DNA of 36,765 bases from Fimenecus sp045593645 (GCA_045593645.1 JAZNWZ010000104.1:1-36765), one strand, 5' to 3'; counted from the stretch's first letter, positions 14,957 through 22,828 are shown. The notes: generated from the sequence alone by a model not told the origin. Made by a program: numbers and translations.

Positions 14957-15002
14957 GTATAAAAGTACCAATTGTATTTTTGGTGCGGACGATGGGACTT
15001 GA
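14957..15002 (-). repeat. 46-bp direct repeat, native copy overlapping tRNA-Leu 3' end
   Basis: The partner of 14761-14806, 196 bp away. This copy is continuous with the intact tRNA-Leu gene. Confidence 0.9.
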
Positions 15003-15068
15003 ACCCACAAGGAAGCAATATCCACAGGAGTCTGAGACCTGCGCGTCTGCCAATTCCGCCACGTCCGC
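14981..15068 (-). tRNA. tRNA-Leu (CAG)
   Basis: An 88-nt class II tRNA with CCA encoded. The acceptor stem GCGGACG/CGTCCGC is perfect. The anticodon loop reads CTCAGAC with U33 and anticodon CAG. A long variable arm precedes the T arm GGGTTCAAGTCCC. The 3' 22 nt are duplicated downstream at 14785-14806. Confidence 0.93.
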
Positions 15069-15087
15069 ATATGAAATTTACTTGTTT

Positions 15088-15116
15088 ATATTATCATTTT
15101 ACCCCTAAAAAGTCAA
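15088..15116 (-). promoter_or_regulatory. tRNA-Leu promoter
   Basis: On the minus strand: -35 TTGACT (complement of 15111-15116), 17-bp spacer, -10 TAATAT (complement of 15088-15093), about 20 bp from the tRNA 5' end. Confidence 0.8.
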
Positions 15117-15136
15117 TGTTAAGGGGATATATATTA

Positions 15137-15165
15137 TTGCATTAAAAATGGCTTTGTGTTACAAT
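15137..15165 (+). promoter_or_regulatory. promoter of the membrane coiled-coil gene
   Basis: -35 TTGCAT (15137-15142), 17-bp spacer, -10 TACAAT (15160-15165). Confidence 0.65.
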
Positions 15166-15184
15166 TTTTGTGGGAGATGATATT

Positions 15185-15847
15185 ATGCAAAATGAATACT
15201 TAAATGAACAAAAATATCAACAAACTAAAAAGAAAATTTCAATGGCTTCTATAATTATTTTAGTCGTAGGTATTTTGCTTGGTTTGACTCTTATTGTTGT
15301 TGGTGCTGTAAGAATGAGTGCAGTTGACAAAAAATATGAATTGGAAGAGTTAACAAGACCAACAGCTAAAAGTGTTGAAGAAATTGAAACTGAAATTGAT
15401 GCTTTGAATGATGAACTTGTAACACTTAAAGCACAAAAAAGCAGTGAATTTGATAAAAATGGTTTTTCTGAAAAATATTATGAGCTTGAAAATAAAATAA
15501 ATAAAAAGAATAACCAAATTAGTGATTTGAAGTCTGAAAAATGGAAAATAGAAAACGAGTTTGGTGATTACAATACAGAATATAACGACACAAAGAAGTC
15601 GATTGAAAAATCAAAGAACATTCCATTTATTATCTTTGGTGTATTTATAATTATTGCAGCTGTTATGTATTCAGCAATTGTAATGTTTATTGCAAAACGT
15701 CGTGAGATTATGGCATTTACGGTACAACAAACAATGCCGATTGTGCAAGAAGGAGCAGAAAAGTTTGCTCCAACAATGGGCACAGTTGCAAAAGAGGTTG
15801 CAAAGGGCATTAAAGAAGGCATAAACGAAGCTGACAATAACCAATAA
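15185..15847 (+). CDS. two-TM membrane protein with central coiled coil, unknown function
   Basis: 220 residues, family not recognised. The short N-terminal tail (NEYLNEQKYQQTKKK) is followed by a TM helix at about 20-42 (IIILVVGILLGLTLIVVGAV). A charged, heptad-rich coiled coil (about 60-135, for example LNDELVTLKAQK, ENKINKKNNQISDLKSEK) leads to a second TM (about 145-170) and a tail ending in a GIKEGI amphipathic helix. ATG 15185 is preceded by GGGAGATG; GTG 15170 overlaps that ribosome site. It is monocistronic between its own promoter and a strong terminator. The layout resembles small membrane scaffold or stress proteins, but no function can be assigned. Confidence 0.8.
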   Translation: MQNEYLNEQKYQQTKKKISMASIIILVVGILLGLTLIVVGAVRMSAVDKKYELEELTRPTAKSVEEIETEIDALNDELVTLKAQKSSEFDKNGFSEKYYELENKINKKNNQISDLKSEKWKIENEFGDYNTEYNDTKKSIEKSKNIPFIIFGVFIIIAAVMYSAIVMFIAKRREIMAFTVQQTMPIVQEGAEKFAPTMGTVAKEVAKGIKEGINEADNNQ

Positions 15848-15857
15848 AAAAACTAAC

Positions 15858-15889
15858 AAAAAAGAGTGAGTTGTTACTCACTCTTTTTT
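15858..15889. terminator. bidirectional terminator overlapping a stop codon
   Basis: A 14-bp perfect stem, AAAAAAGAGTGAGT and ACTCACTCTTTTTT with a 4-nt loop. It ends the plus-strand gene at 15847. On the minus strand the last codons and TGA stop of the ECF S gene (from 15878) lie in its right arm. Confidence 0.85.
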
Positions 15890-16417
15890 ATGTCTAAAAT
15901 GTGTCTTTTTAAGCAAAAGCATAATTGCAGGAATTAAAACAAGTTGCAAGATTATTCCAGGTATAGCGTTTAAAATAGATGCAGTAATAAATGCAGTTAA
16001 AGTAAAGCCCTTGCTTTGAATTCCTAAAAGAATAATTTGTGCAACGCCCCAAACTAATCTGCCACTAATCATAGCAATTATCATTGATTTGTAAAGCGAT
16101 TTAATGCAATGCCACTTTGATTTTGAGAATACAAAGCCTATAACAAAGCCATAAGTCCCAAGCTCAAATGCCATTGCAATAGCAGTAGGGTAGAGCATAG
16201 GCATTGAAAATAGCATTGACCTCATAATTGGGGCAATAAGTCCAACTAAAAGACCGTATTGAGGACCACAAACAAGTCCACAAAGCATAACAGGGAAGTG
16301 CATTGGCAAAAGCATATTGCCGATTTCCTTAATTTGTCCCGTTAAAAAGGGAAGTACAAGGCAAAGAGATAAAAACATTGCAGACAAAGCAATATTCTGT
16401 ATTTTTTTATTTTTCAT
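15878..16417 (-). CDS. ECF transporter S component (substrate-binding membrane subunit)
   Basis: 179 residues, five or six hydrophobic segments, the size and topology of ECF S components. Characteristic are the N-terminal IALSAMFLSLCLVLPFL, the MLLPMHFPVMLCGLVCGP loop and GIILQLVLIPAIM near the C terminus. S components bind a vitamin or cofactor precursor and need the shared EcfA/A'/T module, which is not in this window. Substrate cannot be deduced. It starts 3 bp after the aldo/keto reductase gene and is clearly co-transcribed with it, so its ligand may be related to that enzyme. Confidence 0.82.
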   Translation of the reverse strand: MKNKKIQNIALSAMFLSLCLVLPFLTGQIKEIGNMLLPMHFPVMLCGLVCGPQYGLLVGLIAPIMRSMLFSMPMLYPTAIAMAFELGTYGFVIGFVFSKSKWHCIKSLYKSMIIAMISGRLVWGVAQIILLGIQSKGFTLTAFITASILNAIPGIILQLVLIPAIMLLLKKTHFRHKKE

Positions 16418-16420
16418 AGT

Positions 16421-17536
16421 TTATTTTCCAAATTCCTTTGATGCTTGCTTTAAAAGTTTTCTAATTTCAAGGTGTTGTGGACAAGATTTTTCACACTTGC
16501 CACATTGAATACAGTCAGATGCTTTACCCTTGCCTGCAGTATGAACTTCCTTGTAGTAGTATGTAGAATTCCAATCTTTGAATTGCTTTTTTGCATTAAG
16601 GCAAGCAAAAATTTCAGGGATAGGAATATTTGCAGGACAACCGTCAACACAATATCTGCAAGCAGTACAAGGAATAAGATTTTCACCCTTAATTATGTTG
16701 CAAACCTTGCTAACTGCCTCAAGTTCTTTTTCATTAAGTGGCTCAAAGTCTTTCATAAAACTGATGTTATCATTCATTTGAGCCATATCACTCATACCTG
16801 AAAGCACCATAAATACACCCTCAAAGCTTGCTGCAAATCTGATTGCATAGCTTGCAGGGGAGTTATCGCCTAATTCTTTATAAATGGCCTTTGCTTCGTC
16901 AGGAATATTAACGAGGCTACCACCCTTAACAGGCTCCATAACTATAACAGGCTTGTTGAATTTACGACAAACCTCATAGCATTTTCTACCCTCAACACCC
17001 TCATCTTCATAATCAAGGTAGTTGAATTGAATTTGAACAACCTCAACTTGTGGATATTCTGTAAGAATTTGCTCAAGGACTGTTGCTTTATCGTGGAATG
17101 AAATACCAAGATGCTTAATCTTGCCCTCTGCCTTTAATTCAAGAGCAGTTTCATAAGCACGGCACTTTTTATATTTTTCAAAGTTAGAAGCGTTTTGAGC
17201 GTGCATTAAATAAAAGTCAAAGTATTCAACACCACAAAGTTTTAATTGCTTGTTAAAGAATGGTCTAATATCCTCTTGCTTTTTGAAAAAGCCCTCTGAA
17301 AGCTTGTCAACAAGTACAAAGCTCTCTCTTGGATAACGACTTGTAAGGCATTTTTTAACGGTGCTCTCACTTCTCATTTCCATATATCCGTGAGCAGTGT
17401 CAAAATAGTTAAAGCCTGCATCCATAAAAGCATCAACCATCTCACAAACCTGCTTGTTGTCAATAAGTGGACCTTTTCTTGGAAAACGCATACACCCAAA
17501 GCCAAAATTCTTTTTTACATTTTCAAAAGTAGCCAT
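16421..17536 (-). CDS. aldo/keto reductase with C-terminal 2[4Fe-4S] ferredoxin domain
   Basis: 371 residues. The aldo/keto reductase barrel covers about 1-270, with FGCMRFPRKGP, FNYFDTAHGYM (catalytic Asp and Tyr) and a VDKLS Lys near residue 78. The C-terminal third carries two clusters: CTACRYCVDGCP and CIQCGKCEKSCP. This architecture is frequent in anaerobes and suggests electron supply from ferredoxin rather than NADPH alone. Substrate unknown. ATG 17536 has GAGGTG and its own promoter. It is followed immediately by the ECF S gene. Confidence 0.9.
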   Translation of the reverse strand: MATFENVKKNFGFGCMRFPRKGPLIDNKQVCEMVDAFMDAGFNYFDTAHGYMEMRSESTVKKCLTSRYPRESFVLVDKLSEGFFKKQEDIRPFFNKQLKLCGVEYFDFYLMHAQNASNFEKYKKCRAYETALELKAEGKIKHLGISFHDKATVLEQILTEYPQVEVVQIQFNYLDYEDEGVEGRKCYEVCRKFNKPVIVMEPVKGGSLVNIPDEAKAIYKELGDNSPASYAIRFAASFEGVFMVLSGMSDMAQMNDNISFMKDFEPLNEKELEAVSKVCNIIKGENLIPCTACRYCVDGCPANIPIPEIFACLNAKKQFKDWNSTYYYKEVHTAGKGKASDCIQCGKCEKSCPQHLEIRKLLKQASKEFGK

Positions 17537-17564
17537 AACGCACCTCGCTTTGTTTGATAAAACA

Positions 17565-17594
17565 ATTATATAATCATTACCACCATTTGTGCAA
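17565..17594 (-). promoter_or_regulatory. promoter of the aldo/keto reductase-ECF S operon
   Basis: On the minus strand: -35 TTGCAC (complement of 17589-17594), 18-bp spacer, -10 TATAAT (complement of 17565-17570). Confidence 0.7.
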
Positions 17595-17644
17595 TAAAAA
17601 AATTAAAAAAACACTAAAAAGTTGCTTTTTTACCAATAACTTGT

Positions 17645-17674
17645 AAAAAAAGAGGAGAGCTTGCACTCTCCTCT
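17645..17674 (-). terminator. terminator of the OYE-family reductase gene
   Basis: AGAGGAGAG (17651-17660 region) and CTCTCCTCT form a 9-bp perfect stem with a 6-nt loop. On the minus strand it is followed by seven T. Confidence 0.85.
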
Positions 17675-17694
17675 AAATTTATGTGTTTATGAAA

Positions 17695-19758
17695 TTATAA
17701 TTTCATTGCAACATCCCAAGCGCCCCAGATAACTGTACGAAGATTACCGACTTTGTTAGCGTCACCGATAATATGTACTTTCTTGCTCTTTTCTGCGATT
17801 GGTGCTGGTTTGTAACCAACTGAAAGAATAACTGTATCAGCAGGAATGTCGATTGTGTTACCGTCTTTAGTTGCGATTGTAACACCATTGTCACGGATTT
17901 CTGTTGTTCTGCTTTCAAGATAAACAGGAACTTTGTTTGTCTTGAAGAAATCACGAAGATAACTTGTGTTAGCAAGTGCAACACCAGGAGTTGTAACAAG
18001 GTCATCCTGCATTTCAACGATTACAGGTTTCTTGCCCTGAAGGTAAAGCTCATAAGCGATTTCACAACCTGTGAGACCACCGCCAACAACTACAACATTG
18101 TCGCCTGCAAGTGAGTTATCAAGAAGAAAATCAACTGCTTCAATTGCTTTTTCTGCACCCTTAACAGGAATCTTGTTAGCAACCGCACCGGTAGCAACGA
18201 TAACTTCGTCAGCATCAAGTGCCGAGATATCTTTAACTTCTGTATTCATATGAACTGTGATTGCATCATAACGAGCGATTTCACGATTATACCATGCAAT
18301 AAGGTCACGGTCTTTTTCTTTATATGATGGAGCTGCAGCAGCAATAAATACACCACCAAGTTTGTCACTCTTTTCATAAAGGTCAACTGTGTGGCCACGC
18401 TGTGCACAAACCATAGCAGCTTCCATACCACCGATACCGCCACCGATAACTGCGATTTTCTTCTGTTTCTTAGCAGGTTCAATCTTATATTTCTTTGACT
18501 GCATTGTTTTAGGGTTAATAGCACAACGAGAAAGACCCATTGTATCAAGAAGGTCTTGTGTATTTGCGTGGCCCTTTGATGATGAGATGTTGAAGCAACC
18601 TGCGTGACAGCAAATACAAGGCTTAATATCTTCAAGTCTGTCTTCAATAATCTTTGTAATCCATTCAGGGTCTGCAAGGAACTGACGAGCAACGCCAACA
18701 CCGTCAATTTTGCCCTCTGCAATAGCCTGTGCACCTACATCAGGTTCCATTCTACCTGCACAAACAACAGGAATATCAACGAACTTTTTAATGTGTGCAA
18801 CATCTTCAAGATTACAGTTCTGTGGCATATACATTGGTGGGTGACACCAATACCAAGAGTCGTATGTACCGTTATCAGCATTAAGCATATCATAACCTGC
18901 GTCTTGCAAGTATTTAGCAGCCTTTTCTGATTCTTCCATATCACGACCAACTTCTTTGTAGTCTTCGCCAGGCATTGCACCTTCGCAGAAGCCTTTCATT
19001 TTTGATACAGCAGAATAACGAAGTGATACAGGATAGTCGTCACCACAAGCACCCTTGATAGCTTTAACAACTTCAACTGCAAAGCGGTATCTGTTTTCAA
19101 AACTGCCACCGTATTCGTCAGTACGCTTGTTGAAGAACTCAATTGCGAACTGGTCAAGAAGGTAACCCTCGTGAACAGCGTGAACTTCAACACCGTCAAC
19201 ACCTGCATCACGGCAGAGTTTTGCAGTTTTTGCGAATGCTTCAATAATTTCGTGAATCTGTTCTTTTGTCATTTCAGGACAGATAATATCGTGAGCCCAA
19301 CGGTTTGGTTGTGGGCTTGGAGCTGCTAATTCGTGGTTTGTATCAAGAACAGGCTTAATAAGAGCACGAGTAAATTTATTTCTGTGAAGTGGTGCTACAA
19401 GTTCTGTAATAGCCCAGCTTCTACCCATACCTGCAGTCAACTGAATGAACAACTTTGCACCTGTTTTATGGATTTCGTCCATAAACTCTTTAAGTTCTTC
19501 AAACATTTTTGGATTTTGCCAAAGCCACTTGCCCCAGAATGTATCACGAAGTGGTGCAATACCAGGGATAATAAGACCAACATTGTTGTTAGCTCTTTCA
19601 ATGAAAAGTTTAGCTGCTTCCTTGTCAAAATGGCAACCGCCAAGCTCAAACCAACCAAAAAGTGATGTACCACCCATAGGGCACATTACGATTCTGTTTT
19701 TGATTTCAACGTTACCGATTTTCCAAGGAGTAAACAATGCTTCATACTTTTGGTCCAT
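17695..19758 (-). CDS. NADH:flavin oxidoreductase, enoate/2,4-dienoyl-CoA reductase type
   Basis: 687 residues. Old yellow enzyme barrel with FMN (about 1-370; YEALFTPWKIGNVEIKNRIV, HEGYLLDQF, GVARQFLADPEW), a [4Fe-4S] motif CICCHAGC with a later Cys, then a C-terminal FAD/NAD(P) module with AVIGGGIGGMEAA and VVVGGGLTGCEIA. This is the architecture of 2-enoate reductase, 2,4-dienoyl-CoA reductase and the bile-acid enzymes BaiCD/BaiH. It reduces an activated C=C bond; the substrate cannot be named. I start at ATG 19758, where homologues begin (MDQKYEALF) and AAAGGA lies 12 bp upstream; ATG 19785 is an alternative. It is monocistronic with its own promoter. Steroid, bile-acid or cinnamate-type substrates are all possible. 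Confidence 0.88.
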   Translation of the reverse strand: MDQKYEALFTPWKIGNVEIKNRIVMCPMGGTSLFGWFELGGCHFDKEAAKLFIERANNNVGLIIPGIAPLRDTFWGKWLWQNPKMFEELKEFMDEIHKTGAKLFIQLTAGMGRSWAITELVAPLHRNKFTRALIKPVLDTNHELAAPSPQPNRWAHDIICPEMTKEQIHEIIEAFAKTAKLCRDAGVDGVEVHAVHEGYLLDQFAIEFFNKRTDEYGGSFENRYRFAVEVVKAIKGACGDDYPVSLRYSAVSKMKGFCEGAMPGEDYKEVGRDMEESEKAAKYLQDAGYDMLNADNGTYDSWYWCHPPMYMPQNCNLEDVAHIKKFVDIPVVCAGRMEPDVGAQAIAEGKIDGVGVARQFLADPEWITKIIEDRLEDIKPCICCHAGCFNISSSKGHANTQDLLDTMGLSRCAINPKTMQSKKYKIEPAKKQKKIAVIGGGIGGMEAAMVCAQRGHTVDLYEKSDKLGGVFIAAAAPSYKEKDRDLIAWYNREIARYDAITVHMNTEVKDISALDADEVIVATGAVANKIPVKGAEKAIEAVDFLLDNSLAGDNVVVVGGGLTGCEIAYELYLQGKKPVIVEMQDDLVTTPGVALANTSYLRDFFKTNKVPVYLESRTTEIRDNGVTIATKDGNTIDIPADTVILSVGYKPAPIAEKSKKVHIIGDANKVGNLRTVIWGAWDVAMKL

Positions 19759-19811
19759 CAAAAAACACATCCTTTTTGTTGCCATTTAAGGCATAATTTC
19801 ATACATAATAA

Positions 19812-19840
19812 GTATATAAAAATAAAAAGTTTATGTCAAG
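19812..19840 (-). promoter_or_regulatory. promoter of the OYE-family reductase
   Basis: On the minus strand: consensus -35 TTGACA (complement of 19835-19840), 17-bp spacer, -10 TATACT (complement of 19812-19817). One of the strongest promoters in the window. Confidence 0.85.
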
Positions 19841-19866
19841 GAAATTTCGTTAAAATAATAACAAAA

Positions 19867-19900
19867 GGACCGTTCTTCATCAGAACAGTCCCGTTGTGTT
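19867..19900 (-). terminator. REP-like hairpin acting as terminator of the SH3b/C39 gene
   Basis: GGAC-C-GTTCT (19867-19876) pairs with AGAAC-A-GTCC (19882-19891) and on the minus strand runs into CTTTTGTTATTTT. The adjoining GAACAGTCCCGTTGTGTTT closely matches GAACTGTCCCCTTGTGTTT at 25508-25526, so this is a third REP-like unit. Confidence 0.7.
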
Positions 19901-20868
19901 TAATAGTAAAAGTATTTATAAAAAATTGGGTAAACATTTAAGAATTGTGCAAGAGTTGTTCTTTTGCTTGTAGCAGGGTCATTAATAATAAAATTAGATG
20001 TTGAAAGAGTATCTCCACCGTTATAACCAACAATAACAACCCAGTGTTGAGTACCATTAGATTTTTTTGCACCAATAAGCACAGGCTTGCCACTTTGCAG
20101 AATGTCATAAATATTTTTTAAATAATTAGTTTTGCTTGTAACCGGAGTATAGTGGCTTGGCCAATAAACATTACCACTTGAAGAGTAAGAAAGCCTCTTT
20201 GACATAGTATCAGGATAAATAGTAGTGCCCGTGCGATAAGATTCCATCATAGCAATGCCAGTAGTAACACAACCGATTTGACCGATAGTCTTACCTGACG
20301 AGCCTATTTTTACATTAGCCCAACGAGAGTCTGTCTGCTTAAAATCAGGTACATTAAGTTTGATATAAGGATATGAATTTTGAGTCGAGGTGCTTAAATA
20401 TTGACTACTAACATAACCTATCTTTGTACCGTGATAAAGAATTTTACTCCAACCATTTATAGTTGATAAAACAAGTACCGTTTCACCCTTTGCCAGTGTG
20501 CCAACTTTGGCATAAGATACACCTGCACCACTTCTGACATTTAATGAACCCCATTGTACTTTTACTGTAGCAGGGGAGCTACTAACAGATTTAATATAGT
20601 TTGAATGGCAATATCCATAAACTCCCTTGCCATATTCTACATACCACCAAGAGCCACTTTTTGAAATAAGAGTAACAAAACTGTTTTTGCCTAAAGTAGC
20701 TTTAACAGATGAGCTTGTACTCGCATTACTTCTTACATTTAAATAACCACTTGATATATTAACAGTACCTGCCACAGAGGTATTTGAAGCAGCACTGGTC
20801 TTTATAGGAACCATAAAAATTCCCACCGCAATAATCATTGATAAGAGAATAGATAATAACTTTTTCAT
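19900..20868 (-). CDS. secreted SH3b-SH3b-C39-like peptidase domain protein
   Basis: 322 residues. The signal peptide (about 1-27) has a KK start, hydrophobic core LLSILLSMIIAVGIFMV and a TSAAS cleavage region. Two bacterial SH3 domains follow (about 33-95 and 98-160, each with a LNVRS motif), typical cell-wall-binding modules. The C-terminal domain (about 168-322) is C39-like/papain-like, with candidate catalytic Cys200 (IGQIGCVTTGIAM), His275 (TQHWVVIVGY) and Asp297 (INDPAT). It would be exported and bound to peptidoglycan, cleaving peptides or wall cross-links. ATG 20868 has AAAGGTGG. It has its own promoter and terminator. Confidence 0.88.
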   Translation of the reverse strand: MKKLLSILLSMIIAVGIFMVPIKTSAASNTSVAGTVNISSGYLNVRSNASTSSSVKATLGKNSFVTLISKSGSWWYVEYGKGVYGYCHSNYIKSVSSSPATVKVQWGSLNVRSGAGVSYAKVGTLAKGETVLVLSTINGWSKILYHGTKIGYVSSQYLSTSTQNSYPYIKLNVPDFKQTDSRWANVKIGSSGKTIGQIGCVTTGIAMMESYRTGTTIYPDTMSKRLSYSSSGNVYWPSHYTPVTSKTNYLKNIYDILQSGKPVLIGAKKSNGTQHWVVIVGYNGGDTLSTSNFIINDPATSKRTTLAQFLNVYPIFYKYFYY

Positions 20869-20897
20869 ATTCCACCTTTCTGCATATATGCATATAT

Positions 20898-20903
20898 ATT
20901 ATA
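20898..20903 (-). promoter_or_regulatory. extended -10 promoter of the SH3b/C39 gene
   Basis: On the minus strand TGC-TATAAT (hexamer complement of 20898-20903). No good -35 at 17 bp, so it relies on the extended -10. Just upstream is an inverted repeat GGAGT/ACTCC that may be regulatory. Confidence 0.5.
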
Positions 20904-20943
20904 GCAGAGGAGTGGGGGTATAGGAATACTCCAAATAATGTAA

Positions 20944-20973
20944 AAAGCAGCCAAGCCGAAGCTTGACTGCTTT
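20944..20973 (-). terminator. terminator of the zinc-ribbon protein gene
   Basis: AAAGCAG-C-CAAGC and GCTTG-A-CTGCTTT form a stem with loop CGAA. On the minus strand it runs into TTTTT. Confidence 0.85.
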
Positions 20974-20985
20974 ATATAATACAGA

Positions 20986-22638
20986 TTATGAATGGTCGTG
21001 TTCAGAGCAAGTTACTGTTGCGGTGCCATCATTGTGAATGGTGATATTGTATTTACCACCTGATGGGCAGGTTGGAAGTTTTCCATCTTTAAACATTTCT
21101 GCAATATCACTTTGAGAAGGAACTTCATCGTATGCAAGATAATAGTTGCGTACATTAGCTTGAATATTATCTATATTATTCCAGCAAGTGTTTTCTTTTA
21201 TATTTTCTTCAGCATCTTCATAAAGCTCTTGTAATGTCTTTAACTCTCTGCCTTCTGCAATTTCGTTGTATTTTTCTTCAAAATCAATTTCTTCATCAAA
21301 GCCAGAGAAAGTTGCTTTAATTGTGATTGTGCCTTCGTGGTTATAGTATGAGCCATCGTCATAGTCCCAACTATAATCGTTGTCAATTGTGTATTCAAAG
21401 TATGTGATGTAGCCACCGTCCATACCAATCTTGAATTCAATGAATTTATCTTCTTTGTCTGCTTCGTCTTCAAAGTATTCAATGCTGTCTTCAAGACCTT
21501 CAATAAATTCTTCACCGTATTCAGTGCTTAAGAAGTTTTCAAGATTTTTATTATCTTCAACATATTCAAGGAATTCTCTTAAAAGTTCTTCCATATTAAC
21601 TGTTACATCATAATAAGTAACACCGTCTTTTGAATCAGTTTTCTTCAAAGAGATAGAATCTTTGCTAATTTTTGTAAGGAATCCTGTTAAAGATTTTTCA
21701 AGGTCTTTGTATTCAGGAATATCTTCAATATCAAGGTCGTCAAGCTCATCACTGATGAATTCTCTAAACCAGTTGTCATAAATATCTTGTGGAACTTTTT
21801 CGTTAAACTTGCCGTCAACAACAAGAGTATCAACCCAACCTGTTGCTTGGTCAATTGTAAGACCATAATATCTGTCAAGGTCTTTTTCAAATGTTTTTAA
21901 ATCATAGCCAAAGAAGTCAGCGATTTCACTTTTGTTTTCTTTAGCATAAGTATAGATATTTGGAGTGTTGAATGTAATAGCCCATTTTTTCTCAGCCCCA
22001 TCGTCAAATAAATCCATTGGCACAATTGTTTGACCATTGTTAGAGACCATTTGGAACTCGTTCTCGTAGGTGCCATAACGGTCATCATCGTCAGTATATT
22101 CAAAGTCAAAGTAGTAGCTTGTACTTGCAAAGTCTTGACCAAGTGCAATAGCACCGTCAATCTTTGTAGTTTCTATTCCGTAATAATCTTGATAAGTATA
22201 GCCGTCTTTATAATATTCACCTGAATAACTGTCATAAGAATATTTTATATCACGACTGTCAACATGATAATCATTTACATATTCTACAGAAAAATTAAAA
22301 CTGCCTGAATCTATAAAAGATTTTTTGAGAGCATTTGCAAGTTTAACTGAAGGCTTGTTAAGTACAACAGCAGTAGCGATACCTGAAGTGCCAATAACAA
22401 GAGCAAGAATAACAGCAATAACTGCAAAAATGAGCTTCTTAGCAGATTTCTTTTTCTTTGGTGCTTCAACAGGTGCAGGAGCAAAACCATTTGCTACAGG
22501 CATAGTAGGAGCAACAGGTGCAACAGGCTCTACGGGTGTTGCAGGTGCTACTGGAGTAGCCACTTCAAATTTATTTCCGCAAACGCCACAGAATTTAGCA
22601 CCGTCTGGCACTTGTGCATTACATTTTGGACAAATCAT
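20986..22638 (-). CDS. zinc-ribbon single-pass membrane protein with pilin-like C-terminal segment
   Basis: 550 residues. N-terminal zinc ribbon MICPKCNAQVPDGAKFCGVCG (two CxxC pairs, about 3-21), a Pro/Ala/Val-rich linker (25-60), a KKKK stop-transfer and one TM helix (about 69-92). The large extracytoplasmic domain (about 95-470) is acidic, Tyr/Asp-rich and unrecognised. The last 70 residues (TCWNNIDNIQANVRNYYLAY, PTCPSGGKYNITI, TVTCSEHDH) look like the C-terminal part of a clostridial type IV pilin-like protein, with the CPSGG and CSEH pattern but no prepilin peptide. ATG 22638 has GGGGG and its own promoter. The function is unknown; envelope sensing or scaffolding is an inference. Confidence 0.8.
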   Translation of the reverse strand: MICPKCNAQVPDGAKFCGVCGNKFEVATPVAPATPVEPVAPVAPTMPVANGFAPAPVEAPKKKKSAKKLIFAVIAVILALVIGTSGIATAVVLNKPSVKLANALKKSFIDSGSFNFSVEYVNDYHVDSRDIKYSYDSYSGEYYKDGYTYQDYYGIETTKIDGAIALGQDFASTSYYFDFEYTDDDDRYGTYENEFQMVSNNGQTIVPMDLFDDGAEKKWAITFNTPNIYTYAKENKSEIADFFGYDLKTFEKDLDRYYGLTIDQATGWVDTLVVDGKFNEKVPQDIYDNWFREFISDELDDLDIEDIPEYKDLEKSLTGFLTKISKDSISLKKTDSKDGVTYYDVTVNMEELLREFLEYVEDNKNLENFLSTEYGEEFIEGLEDSIEYFEDEADKEDKFIEFKIGMDGGYITYFEYTIDNDYSWDYDDGSYYNHEGTITIKATFSGFDEEIDFEEKYNEIAEGRELKTLQELYEDAEENIKENTCWNNIDNIQANVRNYYLAYDEVPSQSDIAEMFKDGKLPTCPSGGKYNITIHNDGTATVTCSEHDHS

Positions 22639-22668
22639 AAAAAATCCCCCTAATTTTTTAGTAATTTT

Positions 22669-22696
22669 ATTATACTACTTATTGTGTAAAAGTCAA
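22669..22696 (-). promoter_or_regulatory. promoter of the zinc-ribbon protein gene
   Basis: On the minus strand: -35 TTGACT (complement of 22691-22696), 16-bp spacer, -10 TATAAT (complement of 22669-22674). Confidence 0.75.
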
Positions 22697-22766
22697 TAAA
22701 TGAGAAATTCCGTAACTTTTTTGTGAATTTTGGACTTATAAAAAAACATCTAAAAGTATGAGATAA

Positions 22767-22795
22767 TTGACACAAATATATGTTTATGTTAAAAT
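22767..22795 (+). promoter_or_regulatory. promoter of the acyl-activating fusion gene
   Basis: -35 TTGACA (22767-22772), 17-bp spacer, -10 TAAAAT (22790-22795). Confidence 0.8.
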
Positions 22796-22828
22796 ATTTA
22801 CGTATTTTTGCTTGGAGGATATACTCGA

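Noticed and set aside
14761..15068. Attachment site of an integrated island or prophage at tRNA-Leu
   Set aside because: The direct repeat of the tRNA 3' end fits an att pair, but only 150 bp lie between the copies and there is no integrase or phage gene nearby. A small palindromic element plus local duplication explains it better.
15170..15184. GTG start adding five residues to the membrane coiled-coil protein
   Set aside because: These bases form the GGGAGATG ribosome site for ATG 15185.
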